From: Cellvibrio sp. PSBB023
GTDB taxonomy: Bacteria; Pseudomonadota; Gammaproteobacteria; Pseudomonadales; Cellvibrionaceae
Direction of reading: 5' to 3'
Length of the DNA: 64,000 bases
NCBI RefSeq assembly: GCF_002007605.1
Contig: NZ_CP019799.1
Span: 4,395,501 to 4,459,500 of the forward strand
The position numbers were made by a program, and so were the translations under genes. The notes under the pieces are model-generated. The model was not told where the DNA came from, ran no database searches, and was given only the letters and a program-made list of their open reading frames with translations. Below are positions 51,601 through 62,700 of the stretch, one piece after another (positions within the stretch are counted from its first letter, which is position 1; every line of letters begins with the position of its first letter).

Positions 51601-54600
51601 GTCCGCGACGGTACTGATCCTGCCGATCCAACTTCGTTTAAAGACACAGATAACGATGGTGTGCCTGACTATGTTGAAGTCGTGGATGGTACTGATCCTG
51701 CCGATCCAACTTCATTCAAAGACACAGACAACGACGGTGTGCCTGACTATGTTGAAGTTGTGGATGGTACTAATCCAAATGATCCGACCTCCGCTAAAGA
51801 CACCGATGGCGACGGCGTGCCTGATTACGTCGAGATCAATGTAGACAACACCGATCCGACTGACGCTGATTCAGCAAAAGACTCAGATGGCGATGGTGTA
51901 CCCGACTATGTTGAAACAGCCGAAGGCACAGATCCTGCTGATGCGGATTCCACAAAAGATTCTGATGGCGACGGCGTACCGGATTACATCGAGCTGCGCG
52001 ACGGCACCGATCCGAACGATCCGACCTCAGCCAAAGATTCGGATGACGATGGCGTACCGGATTATGTAGAAATTCGTGATAACACTGACCCAACTGATCC
52101 AACGTCATTTAAAGACGGTGATGGTGATGGTGTACCTGATTACGTAGAGATCCGTGATAACACTGATCCTGCTGATCCAACCTCGTTCAAAGATACAGAC
52201 GGTGATGGTGTGCCGGATTATGTTGAGGTTGTTGAGGGGACTGATCCAACCGATCCAACTTCCACCAAAGATAGCGACGGCGATGGCGTACCTGATTATG
52301 TTGAGGTAGTTGATGGCACTAACCCGGCCGATCCGACCTCCGCGAAAGACACCGACGGTGATGGTGTGCCGGATTATGTTGAAGCTGTGGATGGTACAGA
52401 TCCAACCGATCCAGCCTCCGCTAAAGATACCGATGGTGATGGCGTGCCTGATTACATCGAGCTGCGTGACGGTACTGATCCTACCGACCCAACCTCGTTT
52501 ACTGATACGGATGGCGATGGTGCGCCTGACTATGTAGAAGTAGGTGACGGTACCGATCCTGCTGATCCGACATCCTTTAAAGATACCGACGGTGACGGCG
52601 TACCGGATTATGTGGAAATCCATGTTGATGGTACTGACCCGACGGACCCAACTTCAGTGAAGGATACGGATGGCGACGGTGTGCCAGATTACGTTGAAGT
52701 GGTTGATGGCACTGACCCCGCTGATCCTCGCTCGGTAAAAGATAGCGATGGTGATGGTGTGCCTGATTACATCGAAACCCGCGACGGTACTGATCCACGC
52801 AATCCTGCGTCATTTAAGGATAGCGACGGTGACGGTGTGCCCGACTATGTGGAAACTGAGATTGATGGTACTGATCCACTGGACCCAGCGTCGGTGAAAG
52901 ATACGGATGGTGATGGCGTTCCTGACTATGTTGAGAAGGCGCAAGGCTCCGATCCGGACAGTGCTGGTGGCTTCCTGGATAGCGATGGTGACGGCGTGCC
53001 GGATTACATCGAGTTGAGTGAGGGCAGTGATCCCCAGGATCCAACCTCCTACAAAGACAGTGATGGCGATGGCGTACCTGACTATATCGAGACAGTGATT
53101 GAGAAAACCAATCCACTGGATGCCAAGGACTTTGCTGACCTGGATGGCGATGGCATTCCGGACTACAAAGACACCGACAATGACAACGACGGTATCTCGG
53201 ATGTGGACGAAGGCCGAGCGACCAATCGCGATACCGATGGTGACGGCATCCCCGACTATCTGGATCTGGACAGTGATAACGATGGCCTACCGGATGTATT
53301 GGAAGGCAAGGTCGACAGCGATGGTGACGGTATCCCCGATTACATCGACACTGACAGTGATAACGACGGTATTCCGGACTATATGGAAGCGCCTCTGCCC
53401 GTTGTATTGACCGGCAAAGACTCTGACAAAGACGGTATCGACGATGCTATCGATGTTGACCTGACCGGTGGCGTGGATCTGAATAACAACGGTATTGATG
53501 ACGCGTTTGAACCGCGCGATACCGATGGCGACGGCATCCCTGACTACCGTGACCCCGACAGTGATGGCGATGGTGTGCCTGATCGTATCGAAGCCAACAT
53601 GATCCCGCTCAGTGGTGTGGATAGTGACGGTGATGGCATCGACGACTTCCTGGACGTGGATCAAACCGGCGGTGTGGATCTGAATGGCAATGGCATTGAT
53701 GACGCCTTTGAACCAGTGGATACCGATGGCGATGGTCTGCCTGATTATCTGGATCGCGACAGCGATAACGACGGTATCGCCGATGGCGTAGAAGCCGGTG
53801 CCAGTGGTGTGGACAGCGATGGCGATGGTATTGACGATGCCTTTGACGTTGACCAAACCGGTGGTGTAGATGCCAATGGTGACGGTATCGATGATGCAGT
53901 GAAACCACGCGATAGCGACGGTGATGGCATCCCCGATTACCTTGACCTGGACAGCGATAACGACGGTATTTACGACGTGATCGAAGCGGGCTTGCCTGAT
54001 GAAAACTGGGATGGCATGGCCGATGGTGGCGTGATTACCAACACCCCACGCGACCGCGATGGCGACGGTATTCCGGATTATCTGGATCTGGATAGCAACA
54101 ACGACGGGATCTTTGACGTGGTAGATGCAGGTTTTGACCGTTTCGACCAAAACAAAGATGGTCGCATCGATGACATCACTGACGTGGATCGCGATGGTAT
54201 TCCGGATGTGGTTGATTACGAGATTGGTGCCTTCGGCGGCAGCCTGGATAGCGATGGCGATGGAATCCCTGATGCCATTGACCTGGATGACGATAACGAT
54301 GGCATCCCGGACTGGATCGAGAACGGCTTCAGCTCACCGGATCAAACCGGCCCTGACCGCGATACCGATGGCGATGGTGTACCGGATCGCCTGGATTTGG
54401 ACAGCGACAACGACAGTATCCCGGACATTATCGAAAGCGGATTGCGCTTCCTGGTTGATGCAGATGGCGATGGCCGTATCGATAACTTTATCGATAACGA
54501 CCGCAACGGTTTGCATGACGCGGTAGATCTGTTGCTGCGCATACTCGACACCGATGGTGACGGCGCGCCTGACTTCCAGGACCTGGACAGCGATGGTGAC

Positions 54601-55596
54601 GGTATATGGGATCTGATTGAGGCGGGCACCTCGCGCTTGCTGGATGCCAATAATGACGGTCGCATCGATGTCTTTATCGATCTGGATCGCGATGGTATTG
54701 CCGACAGCGTGGATGGTGTCGTCAGAGGCGGTATTGCAGGTAAGCCGCCAGTGATTCGCGATACCGATGGCGACGGTATCCCCGATTATCTGGATCTCGA
54801 TAGCGATAACGACGGCTTCCCGGATGCACTGGAAAACGGCGACTTCAATAACGACGGTATTCCAGACAATGAACAAAATGAAGGCGGGCTGGAAACCGCA
54901 GTAAAAGGTGCAGGTTCTATGAGTAATGTGTTGTTGCTGGGCTTGTTAATGTTGCTGGGTGTACCGCGCTTGCTGCGCGCCCGTGCGGTACCCTTGAAGG
55001 GTGGCCTTATGGCCATCCTGTTAGGTGCATCCTTTCAGGTGAGTGCCATGGATGACGATGCCGCTTGCGCTTGGGCCAGCGTGGCAAATGATGGTTGCTG
55101 GTACCTTGGCGCTGGTGTTGGCTTGTCGCACCTGAGCCCGGAAGGCTCGGTGAATGGCTGGTCGTCGGATGATGCTGGCAGCTTCGGCTTTCAAGTGTCC
55201 ATTGGGCGCGCTATTCGCTCCGACTGGTTCTGGGAGCTGAGTTATATGGATGCGGGTGATGCGGGTTTGGGTAACCCCAACCCAGCGCTGGAAGCGCTGA
55301 TTCCGGACGCCCATGTGAGCTACAAAATACCGGCATTCATGGTAGGTCGTACCTTGGTGAATGATCTGGCGGGCTGGGATCTGTATGCCAAGTTGGGGGT
55401 GTCTGCTATTCGCACGGCCGCCAGCGATGAGCGTATTGGCGAGAGTTCGCAAACTTCTACCCAGGTTGCGTTTGGTGGCGGCGCTACATACCAATTTGCT
55501 GCGTCTCCCTGGTCGCTGAACCTTGCACTGGATAGTTATGATCGCGATGCTCGCGTAGTGGTGATCAGTTTTTCACGGCGCATCGGTGGCCGCTAG
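48667..55596 (+). CDS. Giant TSP3-repeat surface protein fused to an outer-membrane barrel
   Basis: A 2309-residue exported protein. Signal peptide to about 30 ([11 protein letters not shown]). Residues 31-510 are beta-rich with Ig-like parts, ~518-630 a cadherin-like/CSPG repeat ([29 protein letters not shown]), and ~635-727 a He_PIG Ig-like domain ([17 protein letters not shown]). Residues 729-1490 hold 29 repeats of 26-27 residues ([13 protein letters not shown]... TDPxDPTS), a thrombospondin type 3-like calcium motif. Residues 1491-2065 hold longer [20 protein letters not shown] repeats. A hydrophobic segment with basic end follows ([19 protein letters not shown], 2088-2106), then a second signal-like segment (2115-2127) and a barrel domain ([13 protein letters not shown]...[12 protein letters not shown]). 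It should be a calcium-stiffened adhesin. The start ATG 48667 gives a good signal peptide; a longer in-frame start at 48592 does not. Confidence 0.9.
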   Translation: MRANSIRNFASLVVTGFVLFTTLASASAWASHFRGGSLTWQTKDIDGNGGKNDVVLTINTAWGGFDSAVSFQTSPSLTFTKIGSSDYVWVNGTDWSNSSYVLRTEVFHALNLNPDATYNVAFGSSARISNLVNNANGAWKIQTSINIKDGNLAPKIDLPIIMDVPKLQTDGVTVLADWTYQLSSRDPNSDKLRYRLANLDELGGGSSTNPTGLAINPNTGVITWVGSGSRANGLYSAGIVAEDVDENGKVKSKTHVDLIFNLVNKAQVTFTYPTGVPETRNVIVDKGSSYAFSITGSAIDTQSLGTIQGALTEPTPDNYLFTPGAMGTGLDPGSYPITFEVRDSNGNRSNNYLGITFIVPDPNAPRIRNLEADRVFYNGTDPVRVDANQDAIVTDANTTDFQGGMLKLNVTFTDGQLEVLGVDAVGDGTGEINRVGNTIYYEGSEIGTVHSTLNGQGRALQINFTGPTSIDALQALVRALTYRDTFALRGEGDRNLSLFVEDPTGLSSSNDFYVHVSPHPDRGNYSGVPLEAANTISLIEGDSIALSNENISYADPEGDTITFTVSNVTNGRFAFVSAPTVAITSFTQDDINLGRVAFVHNGSEDAPSYDLVASDGTNTTAPSPGQIFFTNVNDNAPTISNAPSNAIMEGTTYSYVPTVVDADKGDTHTFTVTNLPSWATFDTATGTLSGTPTRTHVATWSNISVRVTDSGGLTSVRGPFSITVTAAPDTDGDGVPDHVEVAAGTDPNDPDDFPDTDGDGVPDYVESYIDNTDPNDPDSVKDTDGDGVPDYVEGQDGTNPTDPTSYKDTDGDGVPDYVEIHIDNTDPNDPDSAKDTDGDGVPDYVETEIDNTDPTDDTSVKDSDGDGVPDYVEGLEGTDPNDPTSAKDSDGDGVPDYVEVRDGTDPADPTSFKDTDNDGVPDYVETEVDGTDPTDADSTKDSDGDGVPDYIELRDGTDPADPTSFKDTDDDGVPDYVEVRDGTDPADPTSFKDTDNDGVPDYVEVVDGTDPADPTSFKDTDNDGVPDYVEVVDGTNPNDPTSAKDTDGDGVPDYVEINVDNTDPTDADSAKDSDGDGVPDYVETAEGTDPADADSTKDSDGDGVPDYIELRDGTDPNDPTSAKDSDDDGVPDYVEIRDNTDPTDPTSFKDGDGDGVPDYVEIRDNTDPADPTSFKDTDGDGVPDYVEVVEGTDPTDPTSTKDSDGDGVPDYVEVVDGTNPADPTSAKDTDGDGVPDYVEAVDGTDPTDPASAKDTDGDGVPDYIELRDGTDPTDPTSFTDTDGDGAPDYVEVGDGTDPADPTSFKDTDGDGVPDYVEIHVDGTDPTDPTSVKDTDGDGVPDYVEVVDGTDPADPRSVKDSDGDGVPDYIETRDGTDPRNPASFKDSDGDGVPDYVETEIDGTDPLDPASVKDTDGDGVPDYVEKAQGSDPDSAGGFLDSDGDGVPDYIELSEGSDPQDPTSYKDSDGDGVPDYIETVIEKTNPLDAKDFADLDGDGIPDYKDTDNDNDGISDVDEGRATNRDTDGDGIPDYLDLDSDNDGLPDVLEGKVDSDGDGIPDYIDTDSDNDGIPDYMEAPLPVVLTGKDSDKDGIDDAIDVDLTGGVDLNNNGIDDAFEPRDTDGDGIPDYRDPDSDGDGVPDRIEANMIPLSGVDSDGDGIDDFLDVDQTGGVDLNGNGIDDAFEPVDTDGDGLPDYLDRDSDNDGIADGVEAGASGVDSDGDGIDDAFDVDQTGGVDANGDGIDDAVKPRDSDGDGIPDYLDLDSDNDGIYDVIEAGLPDENWDGMADGGVITNTPRDRDGDGIPDYLDLDSNNDGIFDVVDAGFDRFDQNKDGRIDDITDVDRDGIPDVVDYEIGAFGGSLDSDGDGIPDAIDLDDDNDGIPDWIENGFSSPDQTGPDRDTDGDGVPDRLDLDSDNDSIPDIIESGLRFLVDADGDGRIDNFIDNDRNGLHDAVDLLLRILDTDGDGAPDFQDLDSDGDGIWDLIEAGTSRLLDANNDGRIDVFIDLDRDGIADSVDGVVRGGIAGKPPVIRDTDGDGIPDYLDLDSDNDGFPDALENGDFNNDGIPDNEQNEGGLETAVKGAGSMSNVLLLGLLMLLGVPRLLRARAVPLKGGLMAILLGASFQVSAMDDDAACAWASVANDGCWYLGAGVGLSHLSPEGSVNGWSSDDAGSFGFQVSIGRAIRSDWFWELSYMDAGDAGLGNPNPALEALIPDAHVSYKIPAFMVGRTLVNDLAGWDLYAKLGVSAIRTAASDERIGESSQTSTQVAFGGGATYQFAASPWSLNLALDSYDRDARVVVISFSRRIGGR
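50851..53136 (+). repeat. 29 tandem 78/81-bp repeats in the giant surface protein gene
   Basis: Each unit encodes a [12 protein letters not shown] calcium loop plus a [17 protein letters not shown] spacer. 26-residue (78 bp) and 27-residue (81 bp) versions are mixed. Units differ by synonymous changes, so the array is old enough to have diverged but still recombination-prone. Confidence 0.95.
55009..55596 (+). CDS. Possible internal translation unit: 195-residue outer-membrane barrel protein
   Basis: Within the giant gene and in the same frame, an ATG at 55009 is preceded by GAAGGGTGG with 8 nt spacing from AAGG. It opens a plausible signal peptide ([13 protein letters not shown], then MDDDAACAW). 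The following residues form an OmpA-like small barrel. It may be translated separately, or be the remnant of a separate gene before fusion. Low certainty, listed because the layout is unusual. Confidence 0.35.
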   Translation: MAILLGASFQVSAMDDDAACAWASVANDGCWYLGAGVGLSHLSPEGSVNGWSSDDAGSFGFQVSIGRAIRSDWFWELSYMDAGDAGLGNPNPALEALIPDAHVSYKIPAFMVGRTLVNDLAGWDLYAKLGVSAIRTAASDERIGESSQTSTQVAFGGGATYQFAASPWSLNLALDSYDRDARVVVISFSRRIGGR

Positions 55597-55631
55597 GTCT
55601 TAGCAATACGTGTATGAAGTAGGTGTATAAG

Positions 55632-55665
55632 AAGCCCCTTGGTGTGATCACCAAGGGGCTTTTTT
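55632..55665. terminator. Terminator between convergent giant surface protein and DUF3299 genes
   Basis: AAGCCCCTTGGTG / CACCAAGGGGCTT stem of 13 bp around TGAT, followed by TTTTT. The flanking A residues on the other side are few, so it mainly serves the plus strand. Confidence 0.85.
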
Positions 55666-55707
55666 ATGCCTGAATTTTAGGCGGGTGCTATGTGTGGAGC
55701 CGTGTAA

Positions 55708-56367
55708 TCAATTGAGGTATTCCGATTCCTCCGTCGCTGTTTCCTGATATTCAGTCAGTGCGACATCGCGCATGGAGTAAGAGGAAAGCCCCAGCTCATT
55801 TTCCTGGGTTTCCAGCACCACTGTGCCCTCGGCCCAGAAGGGAATAAACAGTTCCTGCAAGTGAAATCCCTTGGGATATTTCACGTAAATAATTTGATTG
55901 GGTGGTGGCGGTGGAACATGAATGCAGGCGCCGAAGTAGGGGACTAAAAAGAATTCAATCACACGCTGCTGCTGATCGTATTCAATAGGCACTATATAAC
56001 CGGCAAGGCGAATGCGCTTGTTATTAAACTCGCTACGCACCCGCGTGGAAACAAGTGCATCGCGCCAGCTGCGCTCGCCGGCTTGTTGGCGAGCGACACC
56101 CACGGCATTAGCGACTTCATCTTCAAAGGCGGAACTATTTTGCGCTGGTTTGAGTCCACTGGGTGCCGTATCCTGCGCCAGCTCATCGTCGCTGAGTGCT
56201 TCATGATCAACCGGGGGAATAGATTCCAACAGGCGCAGATCTTCCTCTGGCAATAAATCGATCCACTCAACAGTCGTTGCCTGGCTGTTAGCCAAGGCGC
56301 TAGTGGCAATCATGCTGCACAGCAACAGCAGTAACATCAATGGGGGTGTGCGTTGCATAAGCATCAA
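55708..56367 (-). CDS. DUF3299 periplasmic protein
   Basis: A 219-residue exported protein. The signal peptide ends near TSALANS. The conserved DUF3299 core lies in the second half: IRLAGYIVPIEYDQQQRVIEFFLVPYFGACIHVPPPPPNQIIYVKYP, with the Cys-His-PPPPPN motif (C and H near 148-150) that could bind metal. It diverges from an ABC transporter by 43 nt. In Vibrio, a DUF3299-type gene accompanies the Zrg zinc-uptake transporter, so a zinc-related role is likely; the DUF2796 binding protein of that system is not seen here. Confidence 0.8.
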   Translation of the reverse strand: MMLMQRTPPLMLLLLLCSMIATSALANSQATTVEWIDLLPEEDLRLLESIPPVDHEALSDDELAQDTAPSGLKPAQNSSAFEDEVANAVGVARQQAGERSWRDALVSTRVRSEFNNKRIRLAGYIVPIEYDQQQRVIEFFLVPYFGACIHVPPPPPNQIIYVKYPKGFHLQELFIPFWAEGTVVLETQENELGLSSYSMRDVALTEYQETATEESEYLN

Positions 56368-56410
56368 CTCAACATCTTTTTATCACGGTAGGATCAGGTA
56401 AGGCTTGATT

Positions 56411-57109
56411 ATGGACTCCACCGCAATTTCAATGCAATCCGTTCAGTTTTCATGGAAAGGCAATGCCAGCGCTGGTTTGGACATCGAGCAATTACAGATT
56501 GCGCGCGGCGAAAAAATATTTTTATACGGCCCCTCAGGCTCGGGCAAAACCACATTGTTAAATATAGTGGCGGGTGTGATTACACCCGCACAGGGTGAAA
56601 TTCATTTGCTGGGGAAAGATATTACGCGCCTCAACAGCAGGCAGCGCGATCAGTTTCGCGCGCAACACCTGGGCATTATTTTTCAGCAATTCAATTTAAT
56701 TCCCTATCTGAATGTGACCGAAAACCTGTTGTTGCGCATGGCATTTTTACCCGCTGAAAAACGGCGTCTCGCCACTACACAAATGCCGTTATTACTTGAG
56801 CGTTTGCAACTAACACCGGTATTAACAACTGCCGCTTATCAGCTCAGTGTTGGCCAGCAGCAGCGTGTGGCTCTGGTGCGTGCACTGCTGGGCGCACCGG
56901 AAATTATTATTGCGGATGAGCCCACTTCCGCTTTGGACAGTGAGTTGCGCGAAGAATTTATGCGCGTGTTGTTCGAGGCTCTGGGTGAAAACACCAGCCT
57001 GTTATTGGTCAGTCATGATCGCCAGTTGCAGCCACATTTTGATCGGGTATTGAATATCCAGCAGTTTGTACATCAACCCGAATTGGCGCCAGTAAGGGAG
57101 GTGCAATAA
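56411..57109 (+). CDS. ABC transporter ATPase, LolD/MacB type
   Basis: A 232-residue ATPase. Walker A GPSGSGKTT is near residue 39, Q-loop FQQFNLIPYLNV near 91, signature LSVGQQQRVAL near 144 and Walker B IIIADEPTSALD near 165, with H in SHDR near 199. This is the MacB/LolD branch that drives FtsX-like permeases. The start ATG 56411 follows AAGG; an in-frame TTG at 56405 is less likely. The stop shares a base with the permease start (TAATG). It partners the permease at 57109. Confidence 0.93.
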   Translation: MDSTAISMQSVQFSWKGNASAGLDIEQLQIARGEKIFLYGPSGSGKTTLLNIVAGVITPAQGEIHLLGKDITRLNSRQRDQFRAQHLGIIFQQFNLIPYLNVTENLLLRMAFLPAEKRRLATTQMPLLLERLQLTPVLTTAAYQLSVGQQQRVALVRALLGAPEIIIADEPTSALDSELREEFMRVLFEALGENTSLLLVSHDRQLQPHFDRVLNIQQFVHQPELAPVREVQ

Positions 57110-58392
57110 TGCGTTTACTAATTGCACGAAAAAGCTTGTGGAATCGCCGGTGGACCGCGCTGCTCACACTGCTGTCACTGGTGGTGAGTATTATGTTGGT
57201 GCTGGGCATCAACCATGTACGTACCCAAGTGAAAGACAGTTTTAACAATACCTTGTCCGGAACGGATTTAATTGTTGGCGCCCGTGGCGGCTCGCTCAAT
57301 CTTTTACTCTACTCTGTATTTCATATCGGCACTGCCTCGCACAATATCCGCTGGAATACCTATGAGGAATTAGCCAAGCACAGCGAGGTGGCCTGGTTAA
57401 TTCCTATCGCGTTGGGCGACTCCCATAAAGGCTTCCGTGTGGTGGCGACCTCGCCTGATTTTTTTGCACATTACGCCTACGGTCAACGGCAAACACTGGT
57501 GTTCAAAGAGGGAGCGATTTTTTCATCGGTGTTTGATGTGGTTGTCGGTTCTGCCGTCGCCAAAAAACTGGGCTATCAACCCGGCGACAGTCTGGTTCTG
57601 GCACATGGTTTGGGTGAGGTAACTATCGCCAAGCACCGTGATGCGCCCTTTGTGGTCAGTGGTATTTTGGCGCCGACCGGCACACCAGTTGATAACAGTT
57701 TGTATATTTCACTGGCCGGCATGCAGGCGATTCATCGCGATTGGCAATCGGGCGTGCATATCCCGGCGGCATCGTCCCATGGCCATCATGGGGATCATGG
57801 GGATCATGGGGATGAACCGGTTGGTGAAAACCTGCATGCACAAAGCCTGAGCGCTATTTTGGTGGGGTTGAAATCGCGTAGCGCGACATTCACGGTGCAG
57901 CGCCAGGTGAATCAATACAAGGCTGAAGCCTTGCAAGCGATTGTGCCGGGTCTGGCGCTAGCCGAACTCTGGCAGTTGATGCGTAATGTCGAGCTGGCCT
58001 TGCATGCTATTGCGCTGTTGGTGGTGGCGACAAGTCTGCTGGGTATGATGACCAGTTTGCTAACTGCAATGAACGAGCGGCAGCGGGAGTTCGCCATCCT
58101 GCGTTCACTCGGTGCGGGGCCACTGTATCTTTTTCTGTTGGTGGTTATGGAAGTGATGTTATTGAGTCTGTTGGCTAGCGGAATCGCGGTGGCATTGTTA
58201 AGCGGCGGATTATGGGTATTCCAACCCTGGATTATGGCGGAGTGGGGGCTGCATTTGTCGGCCAACATTCTCAGTGGGGAGCAATGGCACTACTTGCTCT
58301 ATGTACTCTTGGCGGCTGCCTTACTATCGCTCTGGCCTGCGTTTATCGCCTGTCGTCGCGCCTTGCATGACGGGCTTTCCATGCGTATTTAA
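57109..58392 (+). CDS. FtsX/MacB-type ABC permease with a histidine-rich loop
   Basis: A 427-residue permease with the MacB-like layout: one N-terminal helix (about 17-37), a large periplasmic domain (~40-290) and three C-terminal helices (~295-320, 340-370, 395-415). FALLV-type FtsX features are visible (ERQREFAILRSLGAGPLYLFLLVVMEVMLLSLLAS). Inside the periplasmic part lies SHGHHGDHGDHGDE (near 225-238), made by a GGGGATCAT tandem repeat at the DNA level. The His/Asp repeat suggests metal binding, in line with a zinc role for the DUF3299 neighbour. It forms a transporter with the ATPase. Confidence 0.88.
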   Translation: MRLLIARKSLWNRRWTALLTLLSLVVSIMLVLGINHVRTQVKDSFNNTLSGTDLIVGARGGSLNLLLYSVFHIGTASHNIRWNTYEELAKHSEVAWLIPIALGDSHKGFRVVATSPDFFAHYAYGQRQTLVFKEGAIFSSVFDVVVGSAVAKKLGYQPGDSLVLAHGLGEVTIAKHRDAPFVVSGILAPTGTPVDNSLYISLAGMQAIHRDWQSGVHIPAASSHGHHGDHGDHGDEPVGENLHAQSLSAILVGLKSRSATFTVQRQVNQYKAEALQAIVPGLALAELWQLMRNVELALHAIALLVVATSLLGMMTSLLTAMNERQREFAILRSLGAGPLYLFLLVVMEVMLLSLLASGIAVALLSGGLWVFQPWIMAEWGLHLSANILSGEQWHYLLYVLLAAALLSLWPAFIACRRALHDGLSMRI

Positions 58393-58424
58393 TGTTGTGA
58401 TTCAGTCACTGCATGTGGCTCAAT

Positions 58425-58461
58425 AAAAAAGCCGTTTATGGTCACCCATAAACGGCTTTTT
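58425..58461. terminator. Bidirectional terminator between ABC permease and DUF1552 genes
   Basis: Stem GCCGTTTATGG / CCATAAACGGC around TCAC, flanked by A-run on the left and T-run on the right, so it works on both strands between convergent genes. Confidence 0.9.
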
Positions 58462-58519
58462 AGTGTGTACTGCGTTCTCACCCACATCACATGAGTGAGA
58501 ACACAATGTCCTGCTACTG

Positions 58520-59722
58520 TTAAAGTCCAGCGAGTGTCGAGGTTGCCCAACGACGATAAACAGCACCGTTAGGACTTTGGTCGGCACGCAATTTAAGGCC
58601 AATCGTTTGATACAACTCGGATTGTGTTTTGCCGCCAATGTCCACTACGCGACCACCGGTAATACCAGCACCAGCAACCAGCATTGGAACATTGCTATTG
58701 CCGTGTGAGTCAGCATCACCCATATCAGATACCTGGGTCACGATCGTTGAACCAAACAACCCGCGATCATTGATCTTATCCAGCAGGTATTTGGTCAAGC
58801 CTTGCATGTACACAATGTCCTCTGTGTAGGCAGCTGGCATATTGCCTTGGTTGTGGTGTGACTGATGCGATTCACGTCCGAGTACATCCAGGAAGTGGGT
58901 GTGCGCATCGGTACCAAAGGCAATAGAGACTGATGCCGTCAGGTTACAGCTCAGTGCCAGCGCCACAATATCAGCATGCAGCTTGGCGGTTGCATCAAAG
59001 CCGCTAGCGGTCGTATTTGACAGTTGTGGGCAGGAGCCGCTGGAATTGCCATTATCAATGGCAGTTTCAATCTCGCGAATGGCAGTGAAGTGACTATCCA
59101 GCTTGTCCTTTTCATGCTGACCGAGCTTGGTTCTCAGGCTATTGATCGCTGCATAATGCAAATCCACAACCGATTGCCGTGGCGCAGTACCCGATCCACC
59201 GCCACCGCCACCACCACCGGAAAAAAGCACATCCAATGCGGCTTGTGGGCTGGTAATCAGCGGTCTACCTGTAAACCCTTCGCGACTCAATGCCGATTCT
59301 GCCGTGGTACCCACGTTCAGGTATTTCACCGGATAGTTGGCACCAATGGTGCGTCCGAGGTTCACATCAAAGCTATCCTCTGACCAGCTACCGTTGTTAA
59401 AGCGGTGAAACATGACTCCATGGCCAGCACCACTGAGTGAGGCGTTTCTTAACAAAGCAATACGACTGTAATGGCTTTGTAACGGGGCTGACTGGGCGGG
59501 TAGTGTGCTTCCCGATGGGAACCAGCGGGTTGGATGGCAGCCTCCGCCCGAAAATACCAGGCAGTGTTTGGTGGGCGTGCCGGTTTGTGCTTCCGCGGTG
59601 CGCGCCAGCATGACCCCTGCCAGGATGCTGGAGGCTTGGATTAACCCAGCCGCAATACCGGCATGTTTGACGACCTTCAGGAAGTCTCTGCGCTCTTTGT
59701 CGAAGCAGTCTTTATATCTCAT
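58520..59722 (-). CDS. DUF1552 protein, Tat-exported
   Basis: A 400-residue exported protein. A twin-arginine signal is visible (KERRDFLKVVKHAGIAAGLIQASSILAG, about 9-38). The body fits DUF1552, a family related to the alkaline phosphatase/sulfatase fold: CLVFSGGGCHPTRWFPSG, LLRNASLSGAGHGVMF, HTHFLDVLGRESHQSHHNQGN and TIVTQVSDMGDADSHGNSNVPMLVAGAG. A run of eight glycines (~171-178) is a linker. It lies 49 nt downstream of the CBM2-YceI-cytochrome-DUF1592 gene on the same strand; DUF1552 and DUF1592 proteins are regular partners. The enzymatic role is unknown. Confidence 0.85.
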   Translation of the reverse strand: MRYKDCFDKERRDFLKVVKHAGIAAGLIQASSILAGVMLARTAEAQTGTPTKHCLVFSGGGCHPTRWFPSGSTLPAQSAPLQSHYSRIALLRNASLSGAGHGVMFHRFNNGSWSEDSFDVNLGRTIGANYPVKYLNVGTTAESALSREGFTGRPLITSPQAALDVLFSGGGGGGGGSGTAPRQSVVDLHYAAINSLRTKLGQHEKDKLDSHFTAIREIETAIDNGNSSGSCPQLSNTTASGFDATAKLHADIVALALSCNLTASVSIAFGTDAHTHFLDVLGRESHQSHHNQGNMPAAYTEDIVYMQGLTKYLLDKINDRGLFGSTIVTQVSDMGDADSHGNSNVPMLVAGAGITGGRVVDIGGKTQSELYQTIGLKLRADQSPNGAVYRRWATSTLAGL

Positions 59723-59771
59723 GTTATTTACTCCAATTCGTTAACAAGGCGATGAGCGTGAGGGGTGCGCA

Positions 59772-62700
59772 TTAGCGCACCCACTCCTGCCGGTACATCA
59801 CAGAATCCAATGCAGGAATTTCTTCGAGCATTGCCCTTGGGCCGCTGGCGGTCAGTACATTGGTCAGGTCGGCAACATCACAACGGTAAGCGCTTTCTTC
59901 CGCTTTACTGATGCGTGGGTAGCCAACATCCCTTGTTGAATCAATCAGGAAGATCGAATGGATACCGGTGCTATAGCTGACAAACTGGGTTGCCAGACAG
60001 CTTTGCGCCAGTTTCGATACCATTGGATCTTCAACAACTGTGCGCGCAAGATCCTTACCGCCATTAAATTGGATGGCTGGTGAGTGAATCACACGATCCG
60101 GGTCGTTGAGGAACTGCAATTGTGGGAAGGGCGAGAAGAAAATCCCCGCTGCATTGATGGCGTTGCCCTTCAGGTCCACTGCACGCACACGGCCAAGGCT
60201 GTCGTAGTTCTCCATGGAGCCTCCCAGCGGATTAATGATCTCGCCGTGGCAGTTTGAACAGCTGGTGCCAGAGGTAATACGGTCAAAGATCATGCGCTGG
60301 GTGGTGTGAGGATTCTCAAAGAATTCTTTATCACGCGCAGCCAATGCTTCTCTGTCCAGGCTCACACCAGATGGTGGCTCGGGAATGTCCTGACACATCA
60401 TTTTGCGACGTACAGCTACAGCACGAGTCACCAGGTTGGCGTCGGTCGCACTGGCATAACGCGACAAGAACGCACCAGAGATCAGGATCCCGCCGCGCTC
60501 TGCGGTGTTAGCACTTACAAACCCGTCAGCATCTGCGCCACTGGCGTTGTAGGAGAGACCGTAAAGGTTCGCCAAACGTTGGTTAACGTAGGTGTAGCTG
60601 GGGTTGTAGATAGAGGCAAAGGTTGAGTTGCTGCTCAGCATCGCTTGAGCAAAGTTTTTACCCAGTTCCAACTTCATATCGTTTGCCAGAGTGGCGAAGT
60701 TAGTAATACCGGTTTTCTCTTTGGTTTCAAGCTGTTCGGTGCCTAACCAGCGGTTCACGAAATCACCCAGCAGCGCACGGGTATTCGGTGAATTCAGCAG
60801 TGTGGCTGCCTGTTGGCGAACACCCGCGGCGGTATTGAGATCACCACGTCCGGCGGCAGCCATCAGCTCGGTGCTGGGGGTGCTACCAGTGAAGGTGTAG
60901 CTCATGAAGGTCGCCATTTCATAACCGGTCAGTTTGTACACGCCACCACTGCTCAACTCGCCCAGCTCGGAACGATAGAGGAATTGTGGTGATGACAGCA
61001 TGGCGGCCAGTGCAACCTCCATCCCTTCGGCAGCAGTACGGCCACCGGTGGTGCCACGTGCTACACCGCGGTATGCGGTTTGCTCATCGGTAGTCAATGG
61101 ACGACGGAAAATACGCGGTGCCAAGTCACTCACCAGTTTGTCCGCACAGGTTGTACTTGGGGTACAAGCCAGTACCGCATTCCAGCGTGTAGCCACATCA
61201 GTTGCGATGCGTTCTGCGGTGGAGATGTAACTGGTGTAGCGGTTCTTATCCACAATCAGGGTGTTGTTATTCATGAATGAGCCGGCAATAAAATCATCAG
61301 GCAAACGTGAAATGACATCCTGGGTGTAGCCTACAAGGTCACGCACTGAGCGTTGGTATTCATTTTTGGTCAGCAAGCGCAGGGTGCGTTGGCCATAGGT
61401 TGGGCCGGTGCTGGGGCAACTGAAGTTAGAGACAGGATTATCCGGTATACCATCAGATGGTCTGCGCCAAGTCAGGATATAAGCCTCAAGATCCGCCGCA
61501 CATTGACCAGTACAGCTACCTGGATCTGTCTGTGGCATCCACATAGCAATGAAATCGCGCAGGCTGCGATCCTGGTTGTCCTGGCTGTGACGATAAACCG
61601 AACGGTTCGGGTTCAATGGTGCCGCAGCAGGGGTACCTGATGCATTTTTCTCACCATCTACACCGTGACACGCCACACAGCTCTGGGTATTCCAGAGTGT
61701 TGCGCCGCGGGTTGCATCGCCGACAATAACACCGCCATTTGAGCTGCTAGAGCTTGAGCTGCTGTTGGACTGGCTGCTGCCTGAACTGGGTACACTGCTA
61801 CTCACACTGGAGCTGCTGGTAGAGCTTTGGCCGTTGGAGTAAACCAGAGAAATAACATTGCTGGCTGCTGATGGCACGCTGTCGCGATAGCTGATGACTT
61901 TATAGTCATAGCTGCCATACACAGAGAGCAGGCTCTCCATAAAGCTTGAGCTGTTGGCGGGCAGATTACTTTGAGTTGTCCAGCGGCCATCTGCGCCTTT
62001 GCGACGTACCAGGAAGCCGGTCTCGTTGGTGCTCACATCAGCCCAGTTCAGGCTGGTGTCGCCACTTACCTGACTTAAATTGCCCATCAAACTTGTCGGT
62101 GCGGCAGGCGCGCTCGGCAATGTAATTGCAGCAATGTTGGTCGGGTTGTCACGGGTGAGGAACATCTTGAAGTACACCGGTGTTTTCTCGCCAATAGAAC
62201 TAAGGTTGGCGACAACACGCAACGCTTCCACACCGGCATTCAATTCAAAATCAACACTGTTGATAACGATTGGGCGACGTGGCGATACGCTGATACTGGT
62301 GTTGCTGTGTTTAACAATGGTGGCATCGAAAGTGATGGGCTTATTCACCGCATGCAGAATCAAATTACCTGTCAATGATTGCACTTGAATGGCGCCCACA
62401 GGCATTGCATCCAATGCACTGACATCTAACTGTGTAGTGAAGTGCAGTTGTGGCAGATAGCTGGATTCAAACAGCAGGTTTTGCATACGCGTATTGCGAA
62501 TGTCAAAGCCGGTTGAAATGCTCGCCAACGGAATGCTCAGTGTTGCATTACCTGTTGTTGCAACCGTTCCCTGCAGTTGGGTGAAGGTAAAGGTTTCAGC
62601 GGTATTGGTATTTTTTACCGTTACAAAGTGAAAACTGGATTTGGTGGTATCCAACAACCAACGCGCTGCAGTAGAAGGCGCAACACTGCTGCTTGAGCTA

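Noticed and set aside
50851..53136. CRISPR-like array because of regular spacing
   Set aside because: The units are coding, of 78/81 bp, without unique spacers, and translate into calcium loops.
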